Below are positions 51,013 to 59,876 of a DNA stretch of 64,000 bases, in pieces. How positions within the stretch are numbered: position 1 is the first letter of the stretch; each line of letters starts with the position of its first letter. Below the pieces are notes generated by a model. It saw nothing but the letters and a program-made list of their open reading frames with translations. It was not told the origin of the DNA and did no database searches. Both the position numbers and the translations under genes were made by a program. Origin of the DNA: CAZJUP01 sp964549275 (GTDB taxonomy: Bacteria > Fidelibacterota > Marinisomatia > Marinisomatales > TCS55); NCBI GenBank assembly GCA_964549275.1, contig CAZJUP010000011.1, positions 7,862 to 71,861 of the forward strand, read 5' to 3'.

Positions 51013-51136
51013 AAATCTCTGGCTTATTTTATCATCATCCGGAATCATTCCAACTGACATGGGCTATATAAAAGGGGCAGCCGCATCTCTCACTGGATTG
51101 ATTCTTTATAGTCTTGTGCCTTCAAAATTGGATTAG
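51005..51136 (+). CDS. 43-residue hypothetical peptide after pepP (candidate)
   Basis: ATG 51005 overlaps the pepP stop and opens a 43-codon frame: MRKNLWLILSSSGIIPTDMG, then a hydrophobic AAASLTGLILYSLV stretch. It could be a small membrane protein coupled to pepP. Codon usage is unremarkable and no Shine-Dalgarno is seen, so confidence is low. Confidence 0.3.
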   Translation: MRKNLWLILSSSGIIPTDMGYIKGAAASLTGLILYSLVPSKLD

Positions 51137-51201
51137 AATTCGGGTTTGATCTATTTGAATTGGCATAGAATTATATATTTCAATTGAGGAGAATAATATT
51201 T

Positions 51202-51915
51202 ATGAGATTAAGTTTAAAAACACTCATGTCCTTAAGTATTATATTGATTTTTTCCTGTATGAGGAATAATCAGGGACAAGTCGTTCACTTTGGAGCATTG
51301 AAGAACTTTATGCATAAGGGGGATATTTCTGCAAAAGCAGACTTGAAAAAATTGGAATCGATTTCGAATCTCTATGCCATAGGTGCAGTGGAAAAACTGA
51401 AAGGTGAAATTCTGATATTAAATGGCAGGCCTTTTACGACCACAGTTCAAAACGGAAAATTAATAAATGATAACACATTTAACCACAAAGCCTCCTTGTT
51501 GGTCTATGCCCCTGTAACCGCATGGTCTTCTTACATCATTCCAGACTCCGTAATGACTCTAAACCAATTGGAATTATTTATTGAAAAGGTTTCACTAAAG
51601 GAAGGAAGGAGTGTCAATAATCCGTTTCCTTTCTTAATCGAGGGAAAAATTTCCTCGGCCAATTGGCATGTTATTGATTGGGACGAAACTGATACGGTTC
51701 ATACCCATGAGAAACACAAAAATTCTGGATTGAGTGGGATAATTCAGGATAAAATGGTGACTTTGCTTGGATTTTATTCCCGACACCATAAAACGATATT
51801 TACGCATCACTCAACATATATGCACATCCATATTCTAACGGAAGATGAGCAAATCTCCGGACATTTAGATGATGCAGTGTTATCTGCCGGTATGATTTTA
51901 AAACTGATGAAATAA
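51202..51915 (+). CDS. Exported alpha-acetolactate decarboxylase-like lipoprotein
   Basis: This is a roughly 237-residue protein with a lipoprotein signal (LIFSC). The body matches the alpha-acetolactate decarboxylase (BudA/AlsD) family: HFGALKNFMHKGDIS, YAIGAVEKLKGEILILNG, and the metal site YMHIHILTEDEQISGHLDD with the HxH and GH histidines. Typical enzymes are cytoplasmic and make acetoin; an exported lipoprotein form is unusual and its substrate is unclear. ATG 51202 follows GAGGAG; a TTG at 51184 is a poorer start. A sugar nucleotidyltransferase gene follows 12 bases downstream. Confidence 0.75.
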   Translation: MRLSLKTLMSLSIILIFSCMRNNQGQVVHFGALKNFMHKGDISAKADLKKLESISNLYAIGAVEKLKGEILILNGRPFTTTVQNGKLINDNTFNHKASLLVYAPVTAWSSYIIPDSVMTLNQLELFIEKVSLKEGRSVNNPFPFLIEGKISSANWHVIDWDETDTVHTHEKHKNSGLSGIIQDKMVTLLGFYSRHHKTIFTHHSTYMHIHILTEDEQISGHLDDAVLSAGMILKLMK

Positions 51916-51927
51916 AAAGGAAAATTC

Positions 51928-52815
51928 ATGGAAAATATATCGTTGTTAATTATGGCAGCAGGAATGGGGTCTCGTTATGGTGGACTTAAACAATTAGACG
52001 CCATGGGACCCTATGGGGAAACCATTATGGATTATTCAGTATATGATGCAATTCAAGCTGGATTCACTCGTGTTGTATTCATTATTCGAAAAGATTTTGA
52101 ACAGGATTTTAAAGAAAAAGTCACTCAAAAATATTCAAGGGAAATACAGGTAGATTTTGCTTTTCAGACACTAGAAAACCTTCCCAAAGGTATTACATGC
52201 CCGGAAGAACGGGTAAAACCGTGGGGTACCGGTCATGCCATACTCTCAGCATCCCCAATGATTCAAGGCTCCTTCGTCGTGATTAATGGAGATGATTATT
52301 ATGGCAGGGAATCTTTTCAAGTTGTGAGAGATTATTATCAAAAAGGTGGAGATCAATTCAGTATGGTCGCCTTTAGATTAGATAAAACATTGTCTGCTTT
52401 TGGTGGAGTCACTCGTGGGTTGTGTACAGTAGAAAATCAATTACTGGAAACAGTTGTAGAAACAGAAAATCTAGAAAAAACTGAGTGCGGTATTACCTCC
52501 AACAGAACGATTACTTTAGATGGGAGTGAACCGGTTTCTATGAATATGTGGGGTTTCACTCCGTCTTTATTCGAATATTTGAACTCCATGTTTGTTGAAT
52601 TTCTAATAAAAGAGGGGACAAAATTAAAAAGTGAATTTTTAATACCATCCGTGATAAATGACCTTATTCAATCCAAAAAAGAAAATGTTCAAGTTCTTCG
52701 AAGTAATTCGAGCTGGTTTGGCGTAACCTATAAAGAAGACAAATTATTTGTAATCTCTCGAATAAAACAGTTGATTGAAGACGGAGTGTACCCTGAAAAG
52801 TTATTCGGTAGGTAA
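51928..52815 (+). CDS. Sugar-phosphate nucleotidyltransferase
   Basis: This 295-residue NTP-transferase has the Rossmann-like start LLIMAAGMGSRYGGLKQLDAMG with the GxGxR(x)K nucleotide loop, followed by GPYGETIMDYSVYDA, HAILSASPMIQGSFVVINGDDYYG (the metal-binding DD) and WGFTPSLFEYL. It activates a sugar phosphate to an NDP-sugar; the subfamily with KQLDAMGPYGE is often beside kinases or glycosyltransferases. Here a GT2 gene lies two genes downstream. The sugar is unknown. Confidence 0.87.
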   Translation: MENISLLIMAAGMGSRYGGLKQLDAMGPYGETIMDYSVYDAIQAGFTRVVFIIRKDFEQDFKEKVTQKYSREIQVDFAFQTLENLPKGITCPEERVKPWGTGHAILSASPMIQGSFVVINGDDYYGRESFQVVRDYYQKGGDQFSMVAFRLDKTLSAFGGVTRGLCTVENQLLETVVETENLEKTECGITSNRTITLDGSEPVSMNMWGFTPSLFEYLNSMFVEFLIKEGTKLKSEFLIPSVINDLIQSKKENVQVLRSNSSWFGVTYKEDKLFVISRIKQLIEDGVYPEKLFGR

Positions 52816-52820
52816 GTCCA

Positions 52821-53222
52821 ATGAATGATTTTGAACGAAAACCACTGTCGTTAAAGGTGATGAAAAGTACATTTAATATTTATCGGTTTAATCCTGGATT
52901 TAACATCGACTCTATACTTAAAAGTACAGAAGAATTGTATTTCTTATCAAAAACATCAGATGAACTTTCGCTCATTATTAGTCACGATATTGCAATTAGT
53001 GGAGAGAAAATGGAGACCGGGTTTAAACTGATAAAAGTGATGGATGAGCTTAATTTTTCAATGAGTGGAGTACTGTCATCAATTTTGAACCCTTTGGCAG
53101 ACGCAGAAATTCCTGTATTAACTGTATCGACTTTTGACACCGACTACTTCTTGATAAAAGAAATGCATTTAAATCAGGCAGATGCAGCTCTTAGTTCTGC
53201 AGGATTTAGTATTTATAAATAA
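52821..53222 (+). CDS. CASTOR/ACT-domain protein
   Basis: This 133-residue protein is a CASTOR-type ACT domain (PF13840 pattern): FNIYRFNPGF at the start and GVLSSILNPLADAEIPVLTV followed by STFDTDYFLIKEM in the second half. Stand-alone members occur widely and are thought to bind amino acids or purines; no enzyme activity is expected. It follows the nucleotidyltransferase by 5 bases and its TAA overlaps the next ATG (TAATG). Confidence 0.85.
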   Translation: MNDFERKPLSLKVMKSTFNIYRFNPGFNIDSILKSTEELYFLSKTSDELSLIISHDIAISGEKMETGFKLIKVMDELNFSMSGVLSSILNPLADAEIPVLTVSTFDTDYFLIKEMHLNQADAALSSAGFSIYK

Positions 53223-54073
53223 TGAATATATCTGTAATAATCCCAACATATAATCGAAAAAAATATCTAAAGAAGGCACTTAAATCTGTCTTAGAACAAA
53301 CTTATCTTCCGGGAGAAATTATTGTAGTTGATGATGGATCTACCGATGGAACAGAAACATGGTTAAAAAAGAAGTATCCGTTAGTTACATTGGTACAACA
53401 ACCCAACAGAGGGGTAAGTGCTGCAAGAAATGCAGGTATCGAGAAAAGTAAGGGAGATTGGATTGCATTATTAGACTCTGATGATGAATGGTTACCTCAT
53501 AAATTAGAAGAGCAAGTCAAAGAACTTGAACGGAATATCTCGTATAATTTTTGCCATACCAATGAAATATGGATAAGGAATGGCAAGAGGGTAAACCAGA
53601 GGAAAAAACATCAAAAATATGGGGGATTGATTTTTGACAAATGTTTGGATATGTGCCGAATTTCTCCTTCATCGGTTCTGATAAAGAAAAGTATATTTAA
53701 TGCTGTGGGACTGTTTGATACTTCTCTTCCAATTTGTGAAGATTTTGACCTTTGGTTAAGAATTACAGCAAAGCATCCTGTCTTATTTTTGGATAAACCC
53801 TTACTTGTGAAATATGGTGGACATGGAGACCAGTTGTCTCGAGCAAAAGAAGGAATAGAACAGTTCCGAATTCAATCTCTTGAAAAATTGATTGACGATC
53901 CCGGATTAAATCCATGCCATAAAAATGATGTTTTGCAGATGTTAATCAAAAAACTTGATATTTATGCGAATGGTGCCGAAAAAAGAGGTAAAATATCTGA
54001 GGCAACTTCTGCCGTCATTAAGCTCGAACTCTATCAAAAACTATTTCATAAGTTAGAAGGAGAACTGGCATGA
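53222..54073 (+). CDS. Glycosyltransferase family 2
   Basis: This 283-residue GT-A enzyme begins ISVIIPTYNRKKYLKKALKSVLEQTY, then IIVVDDGSTDGTETWL, NRGVSAARNAGIEKSKGDWIALLDSDDEW (the metal-binding DxD). The acceptor region has CEDFDLWLRITAKHPV. It transfers a sugar from an NDP-sugar, possibly that made by the nucleotidyltransferase two genes upstream. No membrane helix is present. It overlaps the methyltransferase gene by 4 bases. Confidence 0.92.
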   Translation: MNISVIIPTYNRKKYLKKALKSVLEQTYLPGEIIVVDDGSTDGTETWLKKKYPLVTLVQQPNRGVSAARNAGIEKSKGDWIALLDSDDEWLPHKLEEQVKELERNISYNFCHTNEIWIRNGKRVNQRKKHQKYGGLIFDKCLDMCRISPSSVLIKKSIFNAVGLFDTSLPICEDFDLWLRITAKHPVLFLDKPLLVKYGGHGDQLSRAKEGIEQFRIQSLEKLIDDPGLNPCHKNDVLQMLIKKLDIYANGAEKRGKISEATSAVIKLELYQKLFHKLEGELA

Positions 54074-54945
54074 AAAAACCCCTAATATTGGACGGGGCCA
54101 TGGGTACCGAATTGATGCGTCGTGGAATTGAATTACCTCTTCCTCTTTGGAGCGCGGAGTCAAACATGGAAAATCCGGATATTGTATTGGATATTCACAA
54201 GGACTATGTTTCAGCAGGAGCAGATGTTCTTACAACCAACACATTTCGCACAACAACATGGGCATACCGAAAAGCGGGATATACACCTAAGCGTGCATCA
54301 GAACAGGCAAAGACCGGATTGATGAGGGCTGTAGATTTAGCGGTAGAAGGTGGAGAAGATAACACCATTATAGCCGGTTCATTAACTGCATTAGAAGATT
54401 GTTATGAGCCAGAAAAATTCCCTGGAACTCTAGCTGCAGAAGAAACTTATGGTGAAACATCCGAATGGTTTTTAGAAGCAGGAATAGAGGTTCTTTTGTT
54501 TGAGACTATGGGGCACTTGGAAGAAATTAATGCCGCATTAAAAGTGACCCAATCATTAAATGCAGAGCGGTGGTTGAGTTTAATATTGAAAAGTGACTCA
54601 GAATTGTTGTCAGGACATTCCCTTATCGACACAATCAATGTGGCGAATTCAAGCCATTTGTCTTTCCTCCTATTAAATTGCAACACGATAGACATGACTT
54701 CAATTGCCCTAGACTGTATTTTGAATAATAGAATAGGCAATTGGGGACTTTATCCAAATCTGGGTGTGTCAACTCCAGAGAAGGATGGTCATATTGATTC
54801 GCTAATAAGCCATACCCAGTTTGAAAAAAAAATAATAGAGTATTGGGAGAGGGGTGCATCAATTATAGGTGCTTGTTGCGGGTCAACACCCAATCACATA
54901 CAATTAATAAGAGAACTTATTGATACCCATTCATTTTCTGCCTGA
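54070..54945 (+). CDS. Homocysteine S-methyltransferase family protein
   Basis: This 291-residue TIM-barrel enzyme has the family start LILDGAMGTELMRRGIELP, the ADVLTTNTFRTTTWAY loop, and zinc cysteines in LLLNCNTID and the C-terminal GACCGSTPNHI. MmuM/BHMT-like enzymes use S-methylmethionine or betaine to methylate homocysteine; the donor here is unknown. It is last in the nucleotidyltransferase-ACT-GT2 cluster (ATGA overlap with GT2). Confidence 0.85.
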   Translation: MKKPLILDGAMGTELMRRGIELPLPLWSAESNMENPDIVLDIHKDYVSAGADVLTTNTFRTTTWAYRKAGYTPKRASEQAKTGLMRAVDLAVEGGEDNTIIAGSLTALEDCYEPEKFPGTLAAEETYGETSEWFLEAGIEVLLFETMGHLEEINAALKVTQSLNAERWLSLILKSDSELLSGHSLIDTINVANSSHLSFLLLNCNTIDMTSIALDCILNNRIGNWGLYPNLGVSTPEKDGHIDSLISHTQFEKKIIEYWERGASIIGACCGSTPNHIQLIRELIDTHSFSA

Positions 54946-54983
54946 TTGACAATATTTCAGACAAAACAAATGAAAATGAAATA

Positions 54984-54999
54984 TGGCACAATCTTTGCA
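54984..54999 (+). promoter_or_regulatory. Sigma-54 (RpoN) -24/-12 promoter
   Basis: TGGCAC (54984-54989), five bases AATCT, then TTGCA (54995-54999) match the consensus TGGCACG-N4-TTGCW in every key position and in spacing. The expected start site is near 55010, just ahead of AAAGGA at 55012-55017 and the ATG at 55026. The leader would be only about 16 bases. It would drive the two microprotein ORFs and the transglutaminase-like gene. Confidence 0.6.
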
Positions 55000-55025
55000 G
55001 TTGCCCGCATGAAAGGAAACCATTT

Positions 55026-55202
55026 ATGAAAAATATAAAATTTAAAGAAAAAAGAAAATCTTTGAACCAAATTGATCAGTTTATTACAGAATATGAAAAA
55101 CGGATGCTTGATGGTAGTGCTTTACCTGGTATCCCGGTCGAAATTCCGATAGAAGATTTAATGAGTTTAATTCGGAATACAAGATTGGTTGCCCACGCAT
55201 GA
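55026..55202 (+). CDS. 58-residue hypothetical protein behind a sigma-54 promoter
   Basis: ATG 55026 has a good AAAGGA Shine-Dalgarno with 8-base spacing. The peptide starts MKNIKFKEKRKSLNQIDQFI, basic then helical, and has a hydrophobic, proline-containing middle (LPGIPVEIPIEDLM) before ending NTRLVAHA. No signal peptide, no known family. It overlaps the next small ORF by 4 bases (ATGA), which supports real translation. Confidence 0.5.
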   Translation: MKNIKFKEKRKSLNQIDQFITEYEKRMLDGSALPGIPVEIPIEDLMSLIRNTRLVAHA

Positions 55203-55276
55203 TTGATTGGCTGAGAAAAATATTTGGGAAAATTATTCCAATGCCTATACCCATCCCGATTGATAAAACTAAATAA
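55199..55276 (+). CDS. 25-residue ORF coupled to the 58-residue gene (candidate)
   Basis: ATG 55199 overlaps the preceding TGA (ATGA) and encodes MIDWLRKIFGKIIPMPIPIP plus five residues. The N-terminal part is an amphipathic cationic helix followed by a proline repeat (PMPIPIPI). The transglutaminase-like gene starts 11 bases after its stop. Shortness leaves real doubt. Confidence 0.3.
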   Translation: MIDWLRKIFGKIIPMPIPIPIDKTK

Positions 55277-55287
55277 AGTCCATTTTT

Positions 55288-55989
55288 ATGTCTAAATATT
55301 CTGATTTAATAATTGAGGGTCTTTCCGATCCCAAACTGCTTAATACAGTCCAGTGTTTATCATTCGATACGTTCATTGATTCAGACCATTACGATATTAT
55401 GAATTTGGTAAAAGAATTAAGCGATGAAAAGACCAGTGATTGGAACAAGGCTAAAGCCGTTTTTGAATTTGTCAGGGATGAGATTGAATATAATTTTGCC
55501 CCTTTAATCACAAAAAAGGAAGACTGGAAGGCTTCAGAAATTTTAAGAAAAAAGAATGGAATGTGTCATCAAAAAACTATTTTGCAAGTTGCCTTACTTC
55601 GGTCGTTAAAAGTCCCGGCGGCTTTCAATTTCCAAAATATTATTGATGCACCTCTTTTAAAGTCTCGGTATAAGGCCATGATTCCCGATGGAATTCTGCA
55701 TTTCCATGCTTTAGCTGTAACCAAGCTTGAGGGGAAATGGTACCGCTTGGATGCAACGTTGGATAGGGGCTTATGCGATCGTCGTGGATATTGTATTTCT
55801 CAGATTGAAAAGGGGAAAGAAACACTTTTACCCTCTATTAAACGGAATGGAAATCCCCATTTTAAAATTATTAAAGACCATGGATACTTTACCTCTTATC
55901 CTGAGGAATTTTTACTCTCATTTTTATCCCACAAAAATGATTGGGATTATTGGAGAAAATTTGTCAGGAGAGAGCACCTTTCTATGTAG
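55288..55989 (+). CDS. Transglutaminase-like cysteine protease-fold protein
   Basis: This 233-residue protein has the transglutaminase-like core: ASEILRKKNGMCHQKTILQVALLRSLKVPA with the catalytic Cys, ILHFHALAVTKLEGKWYRLDATLD with the His and Asp. The first about 50 residues are helical and no signal peptide is present, so it is cytoplasmic. Such proteins may be amidases, peptidases or crosslinkers. It follows the two small ORFs by 11 bases, so they may be its substrates or partners. Confidence 0.87.
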   Translation: MSKYSDLIIEGLSDPKLLNTVQCLSFDTFIDSDHYDIMNLVKELSDEKTSDWNKAKAVFEFVRDEIEYNFAPLITKKEDWKASEILRKKNGMCHQKTILQVALLRSLKVPAAFNFQNIIDAPLLKSRYKAMIPDGILHFHALAVTKLEGKWYRLDATLDRGLCDRRGYCISQIEKGKETLLPSIKRNGNPHFKIIKDHGYFTSYPEEFLLSFLSHKNDWDYWRKFVRREHLSM

Positions 55990-56109
55990 AGAAAAGCTTG
56001 AAAAAAAATTAGGGTAATTTTTAAATTCGCCGGAACTTTTTAGCTGTTTATTCTATTTAAGATTTATTTTTTGTGAAAAGGAGTTTAATTCTTTGGAGGT
56101 TAAATCAAC

Positions 56110-57054
56110 GTGATTACAGTAACGAATCTATCAAAAAATTACGGACCTGTTAAGGCTGTAAAATCTATATCCTTTGAGATTAAAGACGGGGAGATTGTTG
56201 GATTTTTAGGTGCAAATGGGGCTGGAAAGACAACAACACTAAAAATGATAACTGGATATTTAGTTCCAACTCAGGGGACTATTGAAGTCAACGACTTAAA
56301 CATTATTGACCATACGAATGAAATCCAAAAATCAATAGGCTATCTGCCCGAGTTAAATCCCTTATACGCCGAGATGCGGGTTTATGAATACTTGGAATTT
56401 CTTGCGGGTATACGAAATATTACAGGGAAAGATTTCAAGTCAGCATTTTCCAGAGTTGTTACTCAATGTGGGTTAAAGGGAGTCGTTCATCGGACGATTG
56501 GAAATTGTTCGAAAGGATATAAACAACGAATTGGATTAGCCGCTGCAATGATCCACGATCCAAAAATACTAATTTTAGACGAACCGGTTACAGGTCTAGA
56601 TCCTAACCAAATTGTTGAAATACGAGAATTAATCAAACAATTGGGTAAAGAAAAACTCGTATTGATGTCCAGCCACATTTTACAGGAAATTCAAGCCACT
56701 GTTGACCGAATTATGATTATTCATAAAGGAGAAATTGTTGCCAATGGCACGAGTGAAGAATTAATGAGCAACTTTATGGGAAATGTATTGCTAAATATGG
56801 AGATAAAAAACGCTAAAACTGAATCCATTGAACATATTCAGGCGAAACTCCCCAGTGTGAAGTACTTAGGGATGGAAATAAAAAATGGCATTCAAAGTGT
56901 CCAATTTGAGTATGATAAAGACCAAGATTCCCGTGAAGAAATTTTTAATTATGCTATAGATAATAAATGGTCAATTCTGAAAATGACTCCAAAGACAACC
57001 AACTTGGAAGATATCTTCCGTGGATTGACTATGGAAGGAGATTCAAATGCATAA
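56110..57054 (+). CDS. ABC-2 type transporter ATP-binding protein (GldA/NatA-like)
   Basis: This 314-residue ATPase has Walker A GANGAGKTT, the signature CSKGYKQRIGLAAAM, Walker B ILILDEPVTGLDP and the H-loop in MSSHILQEI. A C-terminal about 90-residue extension is typical of gliding-type GldA and related exporters. The start is GTG 56110, preceded by TTTGGAGG (GGAGG at 56095-56099), because no ATG lies near. It overlaps the permease gene by 8 bases and forms a unit with it, the GldG-like protein and the DUF4340 protein. Confidence 0.92.
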   Translation: MITVTNLSKNYGPVKAVKSISFEIKDGEIVGFLGANGAGKTTTLKMITGYLVPTQGTIEVNDLNIIDHTNEIQKSIGYLPELNPLYAEMRVYEYLEFLAGIRNITGKDFKSAFSRVVTQCGLKGVVHRTIGNCSKGYKQRIGLAAAMIHDPKILILDEPVTGLDPNQIVEIRELIKQLGKEKLVLMSSHILQEIQATVDRIMIIHKGEIVANGTSEELMSNFMGNVLLNMEIKNAKTESIEHIQAKLPSVKYLGMEIKNGIQSVQFEYDKDQDSREEIFNYAIDNKWSILKMTPKTTNLEDIFRGLTMEGDSNA

Positions 57055-57760
57055 CACAATGATAGTTTTCAAAAAAGAACTGAAAGGATATTTTAACAGT
57101 CCCATGGCTTATATCTTTTTAGTGATATTTGCGATAGTGAATGGATATTTTTTCACCAATACATTTTTTTTGGTAAGTCAATCGGATTTGCGAACCTTAT
57201 TTAATATTGTTCCTCTGGTTTATTTATTTTTTATTCCTGCTGTCGCCATGGGCTTAATTGCAAAAGAAAAGAATGTGGGAACGATAGAAACTATTTCCAC
57301 ATTGCCCTTAAAAAACACTGAGTTTGTTTCAGGGAAATTTTTAGCAGCATTTTCATTGGTTCTTTTGGGATTAGGGGCCACAGTCATTCATTTTATCACC
57401 TTAATATTTACCGGTACAAATATTGATTATGGTGCAGTGTTTACCGGGTATTTGGGGTTGGCACTCATGGGAGGAACTTATACAGCTATAGGGGCTTTTG
57501 CCAGTAGTGTGACCGATAATCAAGTGATTGCATTTATTGTGGGTGTCTTTATTGTTTTGACCTTTTTTCTCATGGATAAAATATTATTATTTATTCCGGT
57601 GTCCATGGCAGGCATTGTTCAATTTCTATCAGTGGATTATCACTTGGCGAATATTTCCCGTGGAGTTGTAGATTCTAGAAATCTCATTTATTTCTTTTCT
57701 CTCATAGGATTTTTTCTCTTTTTGACTATTCAATCCCTTCGAGTCAGGAAATGGAGGTAG
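57047..57760 (+). CDS. ABC-2 transporter permease (GldF-like)
   Basis: This 237-residue membrane protein has six helices and the GldF-type start FKKELKGYFNSPMAYIFLVIF, with the conserved VYLFFIPAVAMGLIAKEKNVGTIETISTLPL loop. It forms the channel with the ATPase upstream. In gliding Bacteroidetes GldF works with GldA and GldG; in other FCB members the same trio occurs without gliding. Cargo unknown. Confidence 0.9.
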   Translation: MHNTMIVFKKELKGYFNSPMAYIFLVIFAIVNGYFFTNTFFLVSQSDLRTLFNIVPLVYLFFIPAVAMGLIAKEKNVGTIETISTLPLKNTEFVSGKFLAAFSLVLLGLGATVIHFITLIFTGTNIDYGAVFTGYLGLALMGGTYTAIGAFASSVTDNQVIAFIVGVFIVLTFFLMDKILLFIPVSMAGIVQFLSVDYHLANISRGVVDSRNLIYFFSLIGFFLFLTIQSLRVRKWR

Positions 57761-59290
57761 ATGATGTATAAAATGAAAAATATTGATTTGAAACGGTCTA
57801 TTCTCCTTCCTGGAGTAATCCTGTTTGCAATTTTATTTCTGTTAAATGGTATATCAAGGAATTTGTTTTTCCGATGGGATTTAACTGACACGAATATGTA
57901 TTCGTTGTCCGAGTCTAGTAAAGCTGTAATTGAACAAGTGGATGATTTGCTGACAATGAAAGTGTATTTTTCTGATAACCTTCCTGGTGAATATGGTAAT
58001 AACAGAAGATATCTCCAGGATATTCTTGAAGAATATGTAGCCTTTGGTAAAGGAAAAATTCGGTTTGAATTTTATAGACCTGAAGATGATAAATCATTAG
58101 AAGAAGAAGCACAAAAAGCGGGGATAATGCCCGTTCAAATGCAAGTGGTTGAAAATGATAAACTTGAAGTGAAACGTGTTTTAATGGGGATGGTAATTCT
58201 GTTTGCCGATCAGAAAGAAATCCTACCCGTTATTCAAACTTCAACCGGTTTGGAATATGAAATTACTACCAGAATAAAAAAACTAGTTGAAGTCAATAAA
58301 CCGGTAATCGGTTTTGCTCAAATTGATAGTCAAGATGCCGGGACTCAAAAAGTGCAAAGTGAACTGCGCCAGCGATATGCTGTGCGTACGGTCAATTTAA
58401 ACAAAGAAATTCCTTCAGAAATTGGTGTCCTTTTGATGAGTGGTGTTTCAGATTCTCTTCAATCAGGAGAATACACCCATTTAAAGTCTTATCTCGAAAG
58501 CGGTGGAAATCTCTTTATTGCGCAAAGCCGGGTAAATCCTAATTTACAAACTCAACAGGCTACTGTTATCCAGTCAAACATTTTTGATTTGTTAGACTCT
58601 TTTGGATTACATCTTGAAGAAAATTATGTAATAGATCGTCTGTGCGGACGGGTGAATGTGCAGCAGCAAATGGGACCAATTCGGATGAATGTGCCTATGG
58701 AGTACCCCTTGCTGCCGATTGTTCGACATTTTAATGAGTCAGAACTATTGGTTTCTGGATTAGAACAAATACAAATGATTTTTGCCAGTGAAATAAAACC
58801 AGATACTGTTTTACCAGAAAACACAAAGATATTTCCCCTTTCTTATTCTTCAGAGCAATCTGGAGAAATGCGCGGATATTTCAACTTAAATCCCGATCCT
58901 CAACAAAATCCTGCCATACATCTCTTTAATCAGTCAGGGAAAATACTGGTTGCTCGGTCTGAAAAATCACATCCTGGAACAGGATTAGTTAATCAGGTTG
59001 TATTGGCAGGAGATTCTGATTTATTTTTAGATAACAGCGGTGGTTTATCTTCGGAAAACATTATATTTGTGATGAACACTGTGGATTACCTGATCGGAGA
59101 AAAGGATTTGATAGCTCTTCGATCCCGAGCGGTAACATCCCGTCCGTTGGATGAAGTCAGCGAATCAGAAAAACGAACATGGAAATGGGTGAATATATTA
59201 TTACCGTCAATGCTGATAGTTGGATTTGGCTTTATTCGACTAAAGCAGCAAAACAGGAAAGCATCAGTATGGGAGGAAATTTATGACTAA
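57761..59290 (+). CDS. GldG-like ABC transporter accessory protein (PF09822 type)
   Basis: This 509-residue protein has an N-terminal anchor helix, then LTDTNMYSLSESSKAVIEQVDDLLTMKVYFSDNLP, the start of the ABC_transp_aux domain, a large extracytoplasmic region with LLMSGVSDSL and GDSDLFLDNSG, and a C-terminal helix (ILLPSMLIVGFGFI) with a basic cytoplasmic tail. It is the substrate-side partner of the GldF-like permease. It begins directly after the permease stop and overlaps the DUF4340 gene by 8 bases. Confidence 0.9.
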   Translation: MMYKMKNIDLKRSILLPGVILFAILFLLNGISRNLFFRWDLTDTNMYSLSESSKAVIEQVDDLLTMKVYFSDNLPGEYGNNRRYLQDILEEYVAFGKGKIRFEFYRPEDDKSLEEEAQKAGIMPVQMQVVENDKLEVKRVLMGMVILFADQKEILPVIQTSTGLEYEITTRIKKLVEVNKPVIGFAQIDSQDAGTQKVQSELRQRYAVRTVNLNKEIPSEIGVLLMSGVSDSLQSGEYTHLKSYLESGGNLFIAQSRVNPNLQTQQATVIQSNIFDLLDSFGLHLEENYVIDRLCGRVNVQQQMGPIRMNVPMEYPLLPIVRHFNESELLVSGLEQIQMIFASEIKPDTVLPENTKIFPLSYSSEQSGEMRGYFNLNPDPQQNPAIHLFNQSGKILVARSEKSHPGTGLVNQVVLAGDSDLFLDNSGGLSSENIIFVMNTVDYLIGEKDLIALRSRAVTSRPLDEVSESEKRTWKWVNILLPSMLIVGFGFIRLKQQNRKASVWEEIYD

Positions 59291-59843
59291 ACAAATAAAA
59301 TGGTTGGTTATCGGATTTGTTGTAGTAGCTGGACTATTTTTTCTCAGTCAATTAAGACAGGATAATCTTTCAACCGACACTCGCCCATTATTTTCATTTT
59401 CAAAAGAAGATATATATGGAATCAAAATTCAAAAAGAAAAGGACACATTGTCTCTATACTTTAACAGTGTAAATTGGCGTATAGAAGGACATGATTCCTT
59501 GGAAGTTAGGGAAGGTACATTGAATGCTTTTTTTGATAAAATACTCACAGTTAAAATGTCATCACCTGTCTCCCAAAACCCGAATCGATGGGACAAATAT
59601 AATGTGGGTGATTCTACCGGAACGACCTTAACCTTCTTAGACATACAAAATCAGGAATTAACGACTATAATTGTGGGCCAATCTGGGGCAGGATGGGCTA
59701 CGTCGAATGTTCGGATTCCGGATAACAATAATGTTTATCAAACCAGTGAGAACATAGTGTATTCTTTAAGTATCAATCCAAAGTATTGGGGAAATATTCC
59801 ACCTCCGCCTGAGCCGGATTCTACCTCAACAGATTCCCTCTAA
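59283..59843 (+). CDS. DUF4340-type protein of the ABC/GldG cluster
   Basis: This 186-residue protein has an N-terminal helix (WLVIGFVVVAGLFFL), then FSKEDIYGIKIQKEKDTLSLYFNSVNWRI, the repeated beta-hairpin start of DUF4340. Length is about half of the longer DUF4340 proteins, so it may be a one-repeat form. The C-terminus is proline/serine-rich (IPPPPEPDSTSTDSL). It is always last in such clusters and is followed by a terminator. Function unknown, probably periplasmic. Confidence 0.8.
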   Translation: MTKQIKWLVIGFVVVAGLFFLSQLRQDNLSTDTRPLFSFSKEDIYGIKIQKEKDTLSLYFNSVNWRIEGHDSLEVREGTLNAFFDKILTVKMSSPVSQNPNRWDKYNVGDSTGTTLTFLDIQNQELTTIIVGQSGAGWATSNVRIPDNNNVYQTSENIVYSLSINPKYWGNIPPPPEPDSTSTDSL

Positions 59844-59845
59844 GT

Positions 59846-59876
59846 ACAACCCCCAAAATTGGGGGTTGTTTTATAT
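59846..59876 (+). terminator. Intrinsic terminator of the ABC/GldG cluster
   Basis: ACAACCCCC (59846-59854) pairs with GGGGGTTGT (59861-59869) around AAAATT, followed by TTTTATATT. It starts 3 bases after the stop of the DUF4340 gene. The next gene begins more than 100 bases later, so a new promoter is expected there. Confidence 0.88.

Noticed and set aside
54946..54951. TTGACA just after the homocysteine methyltransferase stop as a sigma-70 -35 box
   Set aside because: No acceptable -10 element lies 16-18 bases downstream; the sigma-54 consensus at 54984-54999 explains the region better.
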